64,000 nucleotides of DNA from Bdellovibrio bacteriovorus (GTDB lineage: Bacteria; Bdellovibrionota; Bdellovibrionia; Bdellovibrionales; Bdellovibrionaceae). The notes under the pieces are model-generated. The model was not told the origin of the DNA, did not search any database, and saw nothing but the letters and a program-made list of their open reading frames with translations. Shown piece by piece: positions 1 to 8,956 of the stretch. A program made the position numbers and the translations under genes. The stretch spans positions 496,001-560,000 of the forward strand of contig NZ_CP102930.1 in the NCBI RefSeq assembly GCF_025558485.1. The letters run 5' to 3'. How positions within the stretch are numbered: the stretch's first letter is position 1; each line of letters starts with the position of its first letter.

Positions 1-1782
1 TTTCAAATTAAAGGCACTTTCCTGACGAGTCAGACTTTTAAACAAAACCGCATCCACACCGTAGCGTTCCGCCTCAGCCTGATACAGACCTGCAAACGCT
101 TCAGGGTAACCAATCTTTACAAACTGCTCGCGACGCAGACGAGGATCAGCCTCCATCGCTTCATTGATCCAGCGAATGGCCGTAACATACTGCTGACGCT
201 CCATCATTTTTTCCGCCAGATTCACCTTCAGCGTTGCATCTTTCATAAACGGCATGAAGGAAAGTTCTTCCTGCGCTTCACTGACCCAGCCTGATTCAGA
301 CAGGGACTTAAAACGCTGCCACGCAGTCTTCTGCGCACCCACGACATAAAATTCATTCGTCAGCGTCGGGGCCTTGTCTTTATTTTCCGGCCAGGTCAGC
401 TTTCCATCCTGAGCTTCTGCACGCAAACGCAGGCCATAATACGAGAATGGAAAACGATCCATCAAATCTGCCGCCGCCTGTTTGGCACGATCGGATTTAC
501 TGCCCTGGAACGAACGCACCAGCCAGTACTGCGCATTCAGCTCATAACGATCACGCCCCTGCTGCAACAGTCTTTCCAACAAAGCCGAGGCGTTCGTGAA
601 TTCTTTTTTGCGATAATAAATCAAGCTGGAACGAAACAGCGCTTCAGCAGCTTCGTCCGACCCCAAATGATTGGTGAAAAGTTTCTTATAAAGATCCAGC
701 GCCCGGTCATATTGTCCCAGAAAATGGGCGGAGCGACCGGCAATCCACAAAGCGGATGTCGTCGTTGGTGCCGACGGATTTTTACCCATGGCTTTCAAAG
801 CCAGGGACATCGCTCCGGCAAAGTCGGCACGTCGATGCAGGTTCTGCGCCCAGTCCATCAGGCGTTGTGTGTCGGCTTCTTCCATTTCATTCAAGGCCTT
901 CACCTTCACCAGATTTTCTGAAAGCGAATTATAAATTTCCAGCGGCTTGTCTTTCAAACGCCGAGCCGCGCGACTGCCCGGGTATTCATTCAGAATCTGC
1001 ACCGAATCCTTCAATGCCGAGATCGGATCATTCTGCTTCAAGGCCGCAGCCACCCGTTCTTCCAACTTTCCTTCTTCACCACTGACTTCCGGAATGCTGA
1101 CGGCGGGCTTCGAGGGCGCCACCACCGTGACTTTCGTGCGGCTGATAAAATCCAGTTTGTCCTGCAAGTATTTTGAATCGCGCTGATCCTGCGCCTGCTC
1201 ATAGAAGAACTGCGCCTGGGCATAATTATTATCCAAAAGCGCCAGATCCCCCAAAAGCTGATAAGCCCGGGCCTTTTGATCTTTGTTTAAGGAATAAGAC
1301 CCCGCCAGCAGGGCATCAATGCCACCGGCAGCAGTTTTAATTTTACGGCTGACCTGATCTTCAAGAGCCGCAAGTTTCAAGCTGACATAAGCCTTTGCCA
1401 AATTGACAGACCATGGGCCCTCCTGCATCAGATCCTTATGCGCTTCCAAAGCACTTAAGGCCCTGTCCACCGCAGCACGGTCTTTAACTTTGTTCTGCGC
1501 GCCTTCCAAGCAGTGCAGCCAGCTTGTTGCCACCCAGCCACGCAAGTCCTTGCGTGCATTAAATACCTGAGGCGCCAGCCTGGAACATTCCGCCCACTTC
1601 AAATGAATCTCGTAATCTTTCAGCTGCGACAAAGCGGAAAGCTTCACTTTCTTTCTTTCTGACGTCTCCTGATACAGATTCACCACATTGCCAGAGAGTT
1701 CTTTTTTCACATCAATTTTATGAACCTGTGCCATCGCAGTTGAACCAAGTAAAAGACCGGCAAATACAAAATTCTTTTTCAC
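1..1782 (-). CDS. slt: Soluble lytic murein transglycosylase, Slt70-like (3' end outside window)
   Basis: This is a periplasmic enzyme that cleaves peptidoglycan glycan strands. The gene reads leftward from a GTG with a strong AGGAGG site seven bases upstream, and runs off the left edge after 594 codons. A signal peptide (about residues 1-18, ending in a TAMA-Q junction) is followed by a long alpha-helical, TPR-like region that matches the superhelical ring of Slt70. The last visible residues, RQESAFN (586-592), are the start of the catalytic SLT domain. E588 would be the catalytic acid. The GTG overlaps the stop of the upstream glycosyltransferase by four bases (GTGA), so the two are translationally coupled. 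The rest of the catalytic domain is not visible. The family assignment is firm, the exact substrate inferred. Confidence 0.85.
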   Translation of the reverse strand, partial: MKKNFVFAGLLLGSTAMAQVHKIDVKKELSGNVVNLYQETSERKKVKLSALSQLKDYEIHLKWAECSRLAPQVFNARKDLRGWVATSWLHCLEGAQNKVKDRAAVDRALSALEAHKDLMQEGPWSVNLAKAYVSLKLAALEDQVSRKIKTAAGGIDALLAGSYSLNKDQKARAYQLLGDLALLDNNYAQAQFFYEQAQDQRDSKYLQDKLDFISRTKVTVVAPSKPAVSIPEVSGEEGKLEERVAAALKQNDPISALKDSVQILNEYPGSRAARRLKDKPLEIYNSLSENLVKVKALNEMEEADTQRLMDWAQNLHRRADFAGAMSLALKAMGKNPSAPTTTSALWIAGRSAHFLGQYDRALDLYKKLFTNHLGSDEAAEALFRSSLIYYRKKEFTNASALLERLLQQGRDRYELNAQYWLVRSFQGSKSDRAKQAAADLMDRFPFSYYGLRLRAEAQDGKLTWPENKDKAPTLTNEFYVVGAQKTAWQRFKSLSESGWVSEAQEELSFMPFMKDATLKVNLAEKMMERQQYVTAIRWINEAMEADPRLRREQFVKIGYPEAFAGLYQAEAERYGVDAVLFKSLTRQESAFNLK

Positions 1783-3299
1783 GGAGCATCCTCCTCTGAA
1801 GGACCCACAACCTGCAGGTTTCCTTTATAGTCGCTCATATCAAAAGCGGATTTTCTTAAATAGACCACGCTGACTTCTTTTCCCTGACGGAAGACTGCTT
1901 CAATCTTCCAATAGGACTCATTCAAAAGCAGCTCCAAAGGTTCGCTATCAATCTTTTCACAGAAATACACCAGGGCATCCGGCAAAATTCTTTTGCTGCA
2001 AAGCTCATAAGCCGAACCTTTGAAATCACGCAGAAGCCAGGGCCAGGGCCACTGTTCTTTCATGCCGAACTGCACAGTTTCCCTGCTCAGTTCGGGATGA
2101 GTTTTCAAGGCCGCCGTAATTCTGTCGGAAAGTTCGACCAGTTCGTAACTTGAATTCACATAAACATAGGGATGTGTCAAATCCATCGGCACCTGATAGA
2201 CAGAAATATAAGTGCTTCGGAAGCCTATCAAAACCAAGCCGGTCCCTGCCACCACAAACAGCCAGCGCCCGCGGGATCGCAAAGCAAAAATCTGTTCCGC
2301 CATCAACGCCAGAACAAAATAAAAACCCCACACCAGCGACAACACGCACCACACGGTCTTATAAGGGATCAAGGAATAAACCAGTAATTGCACCAGTGAA
2401 AACACACTGACAACCCGCAAGGTCCGATGACGGGAAAAAACACCAACAAAGGAACACACCACCGCCAACAGCGCCAATGGTTCCGCCGTGTAAAGCACCT
2501 GTATCCAGTACCAGAAGTTTTTTTCGTGTCCCTGCCCGTGCACTCCGGTTTTTAACCATGGCAAAATGGCCTTGAAAAAATCCAGCAGTCCTGACGGATT
2601 TTTAAAAAAGCCCGTAAACAACTGCACAAACAACAAAAGCAAAAGCAAAAACAAGACCGTCACCGACCGGGTCCAGGCCTGCCGGATACGGGACAAACCG
2701 AACAGCTCTTGCAAAGCCTTCGGCCCCAAAGCTATAAACCCCGCAACCCAGGCAAATAAAGTGACCACAAAAGTTTCCTTCAGTGTCACCATTCCCCACA
2801 GACCAACTAAAAAGAGACTTAAAGCTTTGCTGTCCGCCTGCTGCACCCAACGCAACAGTCCCAAAGCAAACACGATCTGAAAAAAGACAAATGGCATTTC
2901 GTGAATACCAGAGCGGCCAAAGAAGATAAATGCCGGGCTGATCAAAATCAGCACCGCCAGAGCGATATTTACAAATCGGGACCGCAAAGCCCCATACAGA
3001 AAGATCATCACACTTAAGACACTGAAAACCGCCGGAACGGCCCGCAGCACTTGCAAACTGCGGCCCCACAGGGATTCAAACACCTGCAGGACATAGAAAT
3101 ACAAAGGCCCGTGATAATTGTTGGGATCGTACTTATAAAAACCCAGCTTGGACATCTGCAGGACAAACCAGCCGTTGATACCTTCGTCAAAATGAATGGG
3201 TTTATTCGTCAACAACAGAAAGCGGCTCAGAATTGCCAGCAGCAAAAGCCCCGTCCACAGCGCAATTTCAGAGAAGTTCGTGACCTTCGATGATTTCAT
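1779..3299 (-). CDS. Polytopic membrane protein, Agl23/ArnT-like glycosyltransferase (TIGR03663-type)
   Basis: This 506-residue protein has about ten hydrophobic segments. A short loop after the first segment holds FDEGINGWF, the acidic motif typical of lipid-dependent (GT39/GT-C) glycosyltransferases, followed by a KYDPNNYHGPLYFY stretch. That combination recalls the family named flippase activity-associated protein Agl23. The C-terminal ~130 residues are soluble and probably face the periplasm. It likely transfers a sugar from a lipid carrier to an envelope acceptor. It is coupled by a four-base overlap to the transglycosylase gene and is divergent from a small GT2-like gene, so the three may serve one envelope-glycan task. 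The acceptor is unknown. No good ribosome binding site precedes the ATG. Confidence 0.7.
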   Translation of the reverse strand: MKSSKVTNFSEIALWTGLLLLAILSRFLLLTNKPIHFDEGINGWFVLQMSKLGFYKYDPNNYHGPLYFYVLQVFESLWGRSLQVLRAVPAVFSVLSVMIFLYGALRSRFVNIALAVLILISPAFIFFGRSGIHEMPFVFFQIVFALGLLRWVQQADSKALSLFLVGLWGMVTLKETFVVTLFAWVAGFIALGPKALQELFGLSRIRQAWTRSVTVLFLLLLLLFVQLFTGFFKNPSGLLDFFKAILPWLKTGVHGQGHEKNFWYWIQVLYTAEPLALLAVVCSFVGVFSRHRTLRVVSVFSLVQLLVYSLIPYKTVWCVLSLVWGFYFVLALMAEQIFALRSRGRWLFVVAGTGLVLIGFRSTYISVYQVPMDLTHPYVYVNSSYELVELSDRITAALKTHPELSRETVQFGMKEQWPWPWLLRDFKGSAYELCSKRILPDALVYFCEKIDSEPLELLLNESYWKIEAVFRQGKEVSVVYLRKSAFDMSDYKGNLQVVGPSEEDAP

Positions 3300-3316
3300 T
3301 GCTAACTATCGTAAAG

Positions 3317-4015
3317 ATGGAATCTGCTGTGTCAACCCCGCTCTTATCCTTGGTGATATATTTGGATCAGGAAAACAAACACCTGACAGACTGCTTGCGC
3401 GATCTGCAAACTTTTTTCACCAAATTCCCGGTGCCTTACGAAGTTGTCCTGATCGCCGAAAAAGATGTTGTGGTCTCAGCTCCTGCCGCCCCCGTTCGGG
3501 TTGTTCAAAACAAAAAATATCTGGGCCGTGCCGCCAGTCTGTGGCAGGGACTGCAAACAGCCCAAGGCCATTTTCTGGCTGTATCATCGGTGGAAATGAA
3601 CACACCACTGGGGGATCTTTTCCGCCTGCTGCAACATCTGATAAGCGAGGAAAAAGTCGATCTTTACTGGGGCGATCGCTATGCGCAAAAGAACAGCTCT
3701 TTTTTAAAGAAAGAAAATCCACGTCAGAAGAACGAGCATCTGTTTAACGGGATTCTTAAGGAAAAATTCGGCCCGGTGCCTGCAGACCCTCTTAGTGATG
3801 TGATCATGATCAGACAGGAGGCTTTTAAAAAGCTGACCTCGCAAGGACAGAAACAAAAGATCAGGGGATGGTATCTGGGGCCGTCATTATTGCGCACTTT
3901 AAAACAGCAGCCTTTGCAGATGGAACAGTTGCCCGTCCTGGATTCAGGGGTGACAGCCCCCGGCTTTTCCCTATGGAACGCGCGCTGGAGCCTTTTCAAA
4001 GAGTGTCTGCTCTAG
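3317..4015 (+). CDS. Small GT2-like glycosyltransferase, degenerate
   Basis: A protein of about 232 residues with the start of a nucleotide-sugar transferase fold: LLSLVIYLDQE, a PYEVVLIAE strand, then a VVQNKKYLGRAASLWQGL helix typical of family 2 enzymes. The usual DxD motif is not obvious. DLYWGDRY (about residues 113-120) may stand in for it, so activity is uncertain. There is an alternative ATG at 3290, but that start would overlap the divergent gene. 3317 is preferred, although neither has a clear ribosome binding site. Its 3' end overlaps the convergent hydrolase gene by 45 bases of coding sequence. Family call moderate, function inferred from fold and from the Agl23-like neighbour. 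Confidence 0.55.
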   Translation: MESAVSTPLLSLVIYLDQENKHLTDCLRDLQTFFTKFPVPYEVVLIAEKDVVVSAPAAPVRVVQNKKYLGRAASLWQGLQTAQGHFLAVSSVEMNTPLGDLFRLLQHLISEEKVDLYWGDRYAQKNSSFLKKENPRQKNEHLFNGILKEKFGPVPADPLSDVIMIRQEAFKKLTSQGQKQKIRGWYLGPSLLRTLKQQPLQMEQLPVLDSGVTAPGFSLWNARWSLFKECLL

Positions 4016-4972
4016 CCCCCGCAAGGCCTCAAAAAGATAATAATCCAGCCAGCGATTCCCACCCACAGGCAGGGCCCCCTGATGCAGATATCCCATGTGC
4101 CCGCCCCGCTTTTCAATATGCAGCTGAACGTGTTTGGAAAACGGGGCCTTCAGATAATCATGAACTGAAACAAACGGATCATCCCCGGCCGTCAAAGAAT
4201 ATGTCGGCACATCAATATTTCCGACATAGTTCATGGACGAACAGCGCTGATAATAGTCCTCGCGGCTGGTAAAGCCCGATGCCGGAGCCGTATAGATCTG
4301 ATCCATGTCCCACACCGTGGCCCAGCGTGGGATCTCGTAGCGTTCTGATATCAATCCCATCTTGTATTTTTCATCGACCAGTTTACGCAGACGGGACACA
4401 AAACGCAGATCATAAAGACGGTTCAAACCGGACTTCAGCAGCAACGACCCATTTTGTAAATTTATGGGTGCATTGACTGTGATGGCACCATCCGGTTTTT
4501 CCCGGCCGGCAAAACCACCCAGCAGACATAACATGATATTGCCACTTAAAGAATATCCCACCGAAACATGTTTCTGCTTTGGAAACATTCGGCGCAGATG
4601 GCTTAAAACAACAGAAACATCCTCTGCACTGCCGGAATGATACGGGCGTTTGGCATATGGTGCCCCTTCACCCGCCCCGCGATGGTTCACCAAAACCACC
4701 GCGTGACCCAGTTTCTGACAAATCAGCGCCGTTCTTTGCATGTAGTCCGAGGAAATATCCCCGGAAAGCCCGTGAAAAAGACTGACCACAAGAGACGATG
4801 AACCCGGAAGATAAGAACAAAAAAGTCGATCTCCATCCGGAAGATCGACTTCAAACTTTTTACCAAAATCAGAAAGCTCGACTGACTTAAGGAAATGAGC
4901 CCACAATGTCTGACCATGACCGCTGTCGGCCCAAAAAGGCGCTGAACATGGAATCAGGTCAAGTCGTCGCAA
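3971..4972 (-). CDS. YheT-family alpha/beta hydrolase
   Basis: A 333-residue cytosolic hydrolase of the COG0429 (YheT) family. Visible signatures are the oxyanion loop LFHGLSGD (65-72), NHRGAGEG (96-103), the nucleophile elbow GYSLSGN with S141, an acid in AGDDPF, and the histidine in RGGHMGY near the C-terminus. The elbow has Ser where most members have Gly, a mild deviation. The start is TTG at 4972, supported by GGAG five bases upstream and lying inside the end of the preceding DUF3465 gene, only two bases away. The pair therefore forms an operon. Family members are esterase-like with no settled natural substrate. Confidence 0.85.
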   Translation of the reverse strand: MRRLDLIPCSAPFWADSGHGQTLWAHFLKSVELSDFGKKFEVDLPDGDRLFCSYLPGSSSLVVSLFHGLSGDISSDYMQRTALICQKLGHAVVLVNHRGAGEGAPYAKRPYHSGSAEDVSVVLSHLRRMFPKQKHVSVGYSLSGNIMLCLLGGFAGREKPDGAITVNAPINLQNGSLLLKSGLNRLYDLRFVSRLRKLVDEKYKMGLISERYEIPRWATVWDMDQIYTAPASGFTSREDYYQRCSSMNYVGNIDVPTYSLTAGDDPFVSVHDYLKAPFSKHVQLHIEKRGGHMGYLHQGALPVGGNRWLDYYLFEALRGLEQTLFEKAPARVP

Positions 4973-4974
4973 GC

Positions 4975-5433
4975 TTACTCCTTACAATAGAACGTTCCGT
5001 TCACATAAACATATCCATCCGGCCTTCTGCCGCGCGGATCGTGGTGCAACCAGTGCAGCAAGCCACCTTTATTTGTCCAGATGAACTGACCACCCATCGC
5101 AATTCTATCGCCCACTTTCAGAGGCACACGAGGGCACATATCCAAATTATACACAGCTTGCATGGTCTCGCCATTAGAAAGACGTACAGTCCATTTTTGA
5201 TGTTCAAGACCACTGTTGTCGTCCGGCAGGATCTTGGTCACAACCATATCCGCACCTTCAACAAAGTCCTCACGACGGCGATTGCTGACAGCATCCACCA
5301 GTTCGCTATCATCAGTGATATGACCAGTTTCCTGATAAGTCTTGAAGCGAGCCGCTTCTGCAGAATCCATTTCGGAAAAAACAACCAGAACAAATGCAAA
5401 AACATAGATGGCCAAACGAACCCAAGACTTCAT
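4975..5433 (-). CDS. Secreted DUF3465 family protein
   Basis: The 152-residue product starts at the ATG at 5433, which is preceded by AGGGGG seven bases upstream. This is preferred over in-frame starts further upstream because it begins directly with a signal peptide (MKSWVRLAIYVFAFVLVV). The mature part ends with HWLHHDPRGRRPDGYV, the hallmark of DUF3465, a small beta-barrel (OB-like) domain found in several proteobacteria. The function of the family is not known. It is co-transcribed with the YheT hydrolase downstream. Confidence 0.8.
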   Translation of the reverse strand: MKSWVRLAIYVFAFVLVVFSEMDSAEAARFKTYQETGHITDDSELVDAVSNRRREDFVEGADMVVTKILPDDNSGLEHQKWTVRLSNGETMQAVYNLDMCPRVPLKVGDRIAMGGQFIWTNKGGLLHWLHHDPRGRRPDGYVYVNGTFYCKE

Positions 5434-5587
5434 CACATCCCCCTTCATGATTGAAGCACCCCGATACGGGCGGAAGTCTGCTCCAATCGCGGACATCTGA
5501 CAATCAAAAAGAGTCTTATATTCTCTGTAAAATTTACTGCTGTTTTAAGAGGCGGCCAGTAAGAAGCCGCCAGAATGAAAAGAAGGC

Positions 5588-6415
5588 TCACTTCTCTTTT
5601 TTGGAAGGAACCCTTAAAGGGTCCTTATGAATCGCTGACATATGGCGAATGTCGCTCAGGGAAAGGCCGAACTTTTCGCCCCATTTCTTCAGTATTCCCT
5701 CATACTCTCCTGAACGAAGCAGGCTTTCCATACCGGCATCAAACTTCTGCGCATTCTGCTCTCCTTGAGGATGCTTCTTACTAAACATCAGGTAAATGCC
5801 CCCCGTCCCAATCGGCCCGAGAACTTTCAGGCTTTTCCGCACGGACTCTGTCTGCTTTCCCAGCAAATAGTAGTAGGTCAAAAAATTCACGACCCCATGG
5901 GAAACCCGCTTCCCCGCCACCAGCTTCAGGACATTGGAATCGGAACTGACAAACTGCTTTTCAATCTTGGGGTGATAGTCGAATTCGGCACCATAAGAAA
6001 AACCATTGGTAACCGCCACTTTTCGGCCTTCCAAATCACTGACGGAACTGACCTTTCCTTCCGGACTGTCTTTATACGCGATCGCGATGGCACTGGTTAT
6101 CACCAAGGGATGCTCTGGAAAAATCAGAACATTCAACATCGTGGGATCATAGGTCGTGCTAAAACACCCCAGCTCTGATCCGGCCTGCACCTTGGCTAAA
6201 CAGCGGGAATATGGCACAGCTTCAAACTGCACTTCCAGATTCTGAGTGCGAAAGGCACTGCGCACGATATCGGCGGAAAGTCCTTCCACCTGCTTCCCCT
6301 GACCGGAGCTGTAGGGGGGAAAACTGTCTTCAGCCAAAATTTTAATGACTTCAGCATGCGCAGAGGTGGTCAGAAATGCTAACCCTAAAAAAAGGACCTT
6401 CCATGCACATGACAC
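5588..6415 (-). CDS. Periplasmic solute-binding protein, SBP_bac_3 family, solitary
   Basis: This looks like an ABC-type amino-acid binding protein or a close relative. After a signal peptide comes VIKILAEDSFPPYS, the first strand of SBP family 3, then the ligand-pocket helix GLSADIVRSAF and YSRCLAKVQAG. A GTG start at 6415 is chosen because AGAGGT lies six bases upstream and the protein then opens with a standard signal peptide (MSCAWKVLFLGLAFLTTSAHA). The longer reading frame starting at 6448 has no such site. No permease or ATPase gene is adjacent, so it may feed a distant transporter or a chemoreceptor. Ligand unknown. Confidence 0.75.
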   Translation of the reverse strand: MSCAWKVLFLGLAFLTTSAHAEVIKILAEDSFPPYSSGQGKQVEGLSADIVRSAFRTQNLEVQFEAVPYSRCLAKVQAGSELGCFSTTYDPTMLNVLIFPEHPLVITSAIAIAYKDSPEGKVSSVSDLEGRKVAVTNGFSYGAEFDYHPKIEKQFVSSDSNVLKLVAGKRVSHGVVNFLTYYYLLGKQTESVRKSLKVLGPIGTGGIYLMFSKKHPQGEQNAQKFDAGMESLLRSGEYEGILKKWGEKFGLSLSDIRHMSAIHKDPLRVPSKKEK

Positions 6416-6529
6416 CGGCACACCTCTTTGCATTGAGATTCTTCGCACCAGTACATCATGTCTGATTCAGGATGTAAAAACTTTGTCGGGAATACCAACC
6501 CGAAGGACTGTTAATTCACAGTAAAACGC

Positions 6530-7006
6530 TTAACGGAACTCGACCTTGTCAATCGTGACAAACTCTTCTCCGGCCGGTTTGACAATGCGGACTTCATCGC
6601 CTTCTTTCTTACCCAATAAAGCGCGTGCCACCGGCGACTTCCAGGAAATTTTCCCCAGCTTTGGATCAAACTCATCCTCGCCAACAATCTGATACACAAC
6701 TTCGTCACCGTCTTCGTTCAGCAGGGTCACCGTGGCGCTGAAAAGCACAGTGCTGCCCTTCATCTGTTTTGGATCAACAAGCTCCGCATCCTCGATTCTT
6801 TTGGTCAGAAAATGCACGCGACGGTCGATCTCACGCAAACGGCGTTTGCCGTATTGGTAATCCGCGTTTTCCGAACGGTCGCCGTTGCTGGCGGCCCAGG
6901 CCACCACTTCCACTAATTTCGGACGCTCCACGTGCATCAGCTCGTGATATTCCGCTTTCAGCTTAGCCAGACCTTCGGGGGTGATATAGTTCTTCTTGTT
7001 GTCCAT
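6530..7006 (-). CDS. greB: Transcription elongation factor GreB
   Basis: GreB rescues backtracked RNA polymerase by stimulating transcript cleavage. The 158 residues show the full two-domain layout: an N-terminal coiled coil with the acidic tip GDRSENADYQYGKRRLREID (about 42-61), and a C-terminal FKBP-like domain with SPVARALLGKKEGDEV (about 128-143). KRRLREIDRR with the RVHFLTKR continuation favours GreB over GreA. It is encoded alone, divergent from the FecR-protein operon. Confidence 0.92.
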   Translation of the reverse strand: MDNKKNYITPEGLAKLKAEYHELMHVERPKLVEVVAWAASNGDRSENADYQYGKRRLREIDRRVHFLTKRIEDAELVDPKQMKGSTVLFSATVTLLNEDGDEVVYQIVGEDEFDPKLGKISWKSPVARALLGKKEGDEVRIVKPAGEEFVTIDKVEFR

Positions 7007-7153
7007 ATGGCAAGACTCTAGACCATCTGCCAGAGACCTTACAAAGGTTTATACCTCGCATTCCATAATTTCGACCTTCGACGACTCGGACCTAGACTTA
7101 AGCTCCATTTAATAATGAGACTTTCTCTCCGAAAAAAGATAGAGGAGGAATCG

Positions 7154-8956
7154 ATGAAAAAACAATGGAAACGTCTGCTTATTGCCGCTTTAAGCTCGTC
7201 TTCCGTGTTTGCAGGAACGTGGGTTTGGTATCAATCCACCGACAGCAATCGCGCCTCTCATTCCAATGAAAAACCGCTGGCTTACGTCGGAAAAGTGGTT
7301 GAAGACATTCAGCGGCGTCCGGCCTCCCGTCTGTTGTGGCAATTGGTGAACACCGGCGAACCACTGTATAACGGCGAAGCCATTCGTACCAGTGAACGCG
7401 GCGAAGTACGCATCCAGTTTGTGGATTCAGATCGCTATTTGGATCTGGAACCGGAATCCCTGATCGTTATCAAAAAATCCGAAGGCGAAATCGCCCTGGA
7501 TTTGATGGAAGGTAGTTTGTTCGTCAATGCCAAAGCCGGTGCGGGTGACAGCAATGCCCCGGGACTGGTTTTAAATTCCGCCAATGGTAAAGTCGATCTG
7601 TCCCAGGCCTCGGCGTCTCTTTCCAAAGGAAGTGGAAACTCTGTGGACGTTCAAGTCCTTGAAGGTAAAGCCTCCATCAAAGGCAGCAACGGTCAAACTC
7701 AGGATCTGACAACTCGTGAAGAAGTGCAGATTCTGTCGCCATCCCCGCAAAAGCCGGTGGCGATGAACGCGGAAAGTCCTGACCCGGTTTCTTTCCAATG
7801 GCGTGGTTTCCCTGCCAACACCCAGGTGTCCTTGTGGGTGGGCCCAAGCCGTAAACAACTTAAAGAAGTTAAAAAAGCCAGCCTGAATGCCAGCCAGCTT
7901 CAGGCTCCGCTGTCTTTTGGCCGTCATTATTGGAAACTGGTGGCCATGACCCCTCAGGGCACCGTGGCCGGAGAAAGTCCCATCTACAAAACCGAAGTGC
8001 TGGCGCGCTATGCTCCGACTGTGACCTTCCCGACTGCCGATGCGGAAATTCCGGCAGCACAACTGCCTTATGACCTGAGCTTTAAATGGCAAAAAGGCGA
8101 TGACACACGCCAGACCACTTTGGAAATCTGGTCTGATGAGAAAATGACCCGCAAGATTGCCACCCAGTCCTTTACCAAAGAGGAAAGCTTCACCGTACCG
8201 GGTCTGAAAAGTGGCACTTACTACTGGCGCATGACTTCCTATTTTGTCGATACGGAAAAACCTGTGCTGGGTAAAGTGCAGAAATTCACCGTCGGTTCTG
8301 TAGCTGAACTGAATGCAAAAAAAGCACCGATCCCTGTCCTGGTGGATTTCACCATGCCGGAAAAAAATCTGGTGCAGTACTACGTTGAACAGCCTCAGCT
8401 GGATCTTTCCTGGAAAGGTGACCGCATTGATCAGGTGGCGTCCTGGAGAGTTAAATATCGCGGAGAAAAAGAAGCTCCGGAAGCTGCGCGCAGCATGGAT
8501 GTCAAAGAAACCAAAGTCACAACTCCGGTTCGCAAACCGGGTCGTTACATTGCCTCTATTGAAGCTCTTTCCTCTGATGGAAAAGTTTTGGGCACGGCAA
8601 GCTCGCAAATCCTGACGGTCAGTCCGTTGCCTTTGCTACAAGCTCCGGTGTTTACCCCGGCGGAAGGCATGTTGCAGGCCTCTAACGATGGCCGCAGCCA
8701 GCTGGTCTGGAGCAAAGTGGATGGTGCCAGGGAATATTGGCTGACAATCAGAAAAAATGGCAAACAGCTAAAACGCAGCAAATATGCGCAGAATTCCACG
8801 TCGCTTAAAAATCTGCTGCCCGGAGAATATGAAGTCGAAGTGTCTGCGGTGGACAACTACGGTCGCAGCAGTGAGGTGCTGCCGGCCCGTAAACTTTTGG
8901 TGCCGGACACGTCGAATATCAAAGCCCCTACTTTAAAGAAGATCAAGGTCAATTGA
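7154..8956 (+). CDS. Exported FecR-domain protein with fibronectin-like repeats
   Basis: The ATG at 7154 follows an AGGAGGA site and gives a 600-residue protein with an N-terminal membrane or signal segment (KRLLIAALSSSSVFAGTWVW). Residues about 40-125 form a FecR domain (KVVEDIQ, LYNGEAIRTSERGEVRIQF, LDLMEGSLFV). The rest contains at least three repeats of about 100 residues with the pattern SFQWRG, SFKWQKGD, LSWKGD, LVWSKVDGAREYWL, each the first strand of a fibronectin-III-like sandwich. It is probably anchored in the inner membrane or free in the periplasm. It is the first gene of an operon with a beta-barrel protein (stop/start overlap) and an adenylate cyclase. FecR domains usually transmit or stabilise envelope signals. 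The ligand here is unknown. Confidence 0.8.
   Translation: MKKQWKRLLIAALSSSSVFAGTWVWYQSTDSNRASHSNEKPLAYVGKVVEDIQRRPASRLLWQLVNTGEPLYNGEAIRTSERGEVRIQFVDSDRYLDLEPESLIVIKKSEGEIALDLMEGSLFVNAKAGAGDSNAPGLVLNSANGKVDLSQASASLSKGSGNSVDVQVLEGKASIKGSNGQTQDLTTREEVQILSPSPQKPVAMNAESPDPVSFQWRGFPANTQVSLWVGPSRKQLKEVKKASLNASQLQAPLSFGRHYWKLVAMTPQGTVAGESPIYKTEVLARYAPTVTFPTADAEIPAAQLPYDLSFKWQKGDDTRQTTLEIWSDEKMTRKIATQSFTKEESFTVPGLKSGTYYWRMTSYFVDTEKPVLGKVQKFTVGSVAELNAKKAPIPVLVDFTMPEKNLVQYYVEQPQLDLSWKGDRIDQVASWRVKYRGEKEAPEAARSMDVKETKVTTPVRKPGRYIASIEALSSDGKVLGTASSQILTVSPLPLLQAPVFTPAEGMLQASNDGRSQLVWSKVDGAREYWLTIRKNGKQLKRSKYAQNSTSLKNLLPGEYEVEVSAVDNYGRSSEVLPARKLLVPDTSNIKAPTLKKIKVN

Noticed and set aside
7571..8608. A 345-residue minus-strand reading frame opposite the FecR gene
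   Set aside because: It is a shadow of a well-supported gene with signal peptide, ribosome site and known domain on the other strand. No ribosome site or domain of its own.
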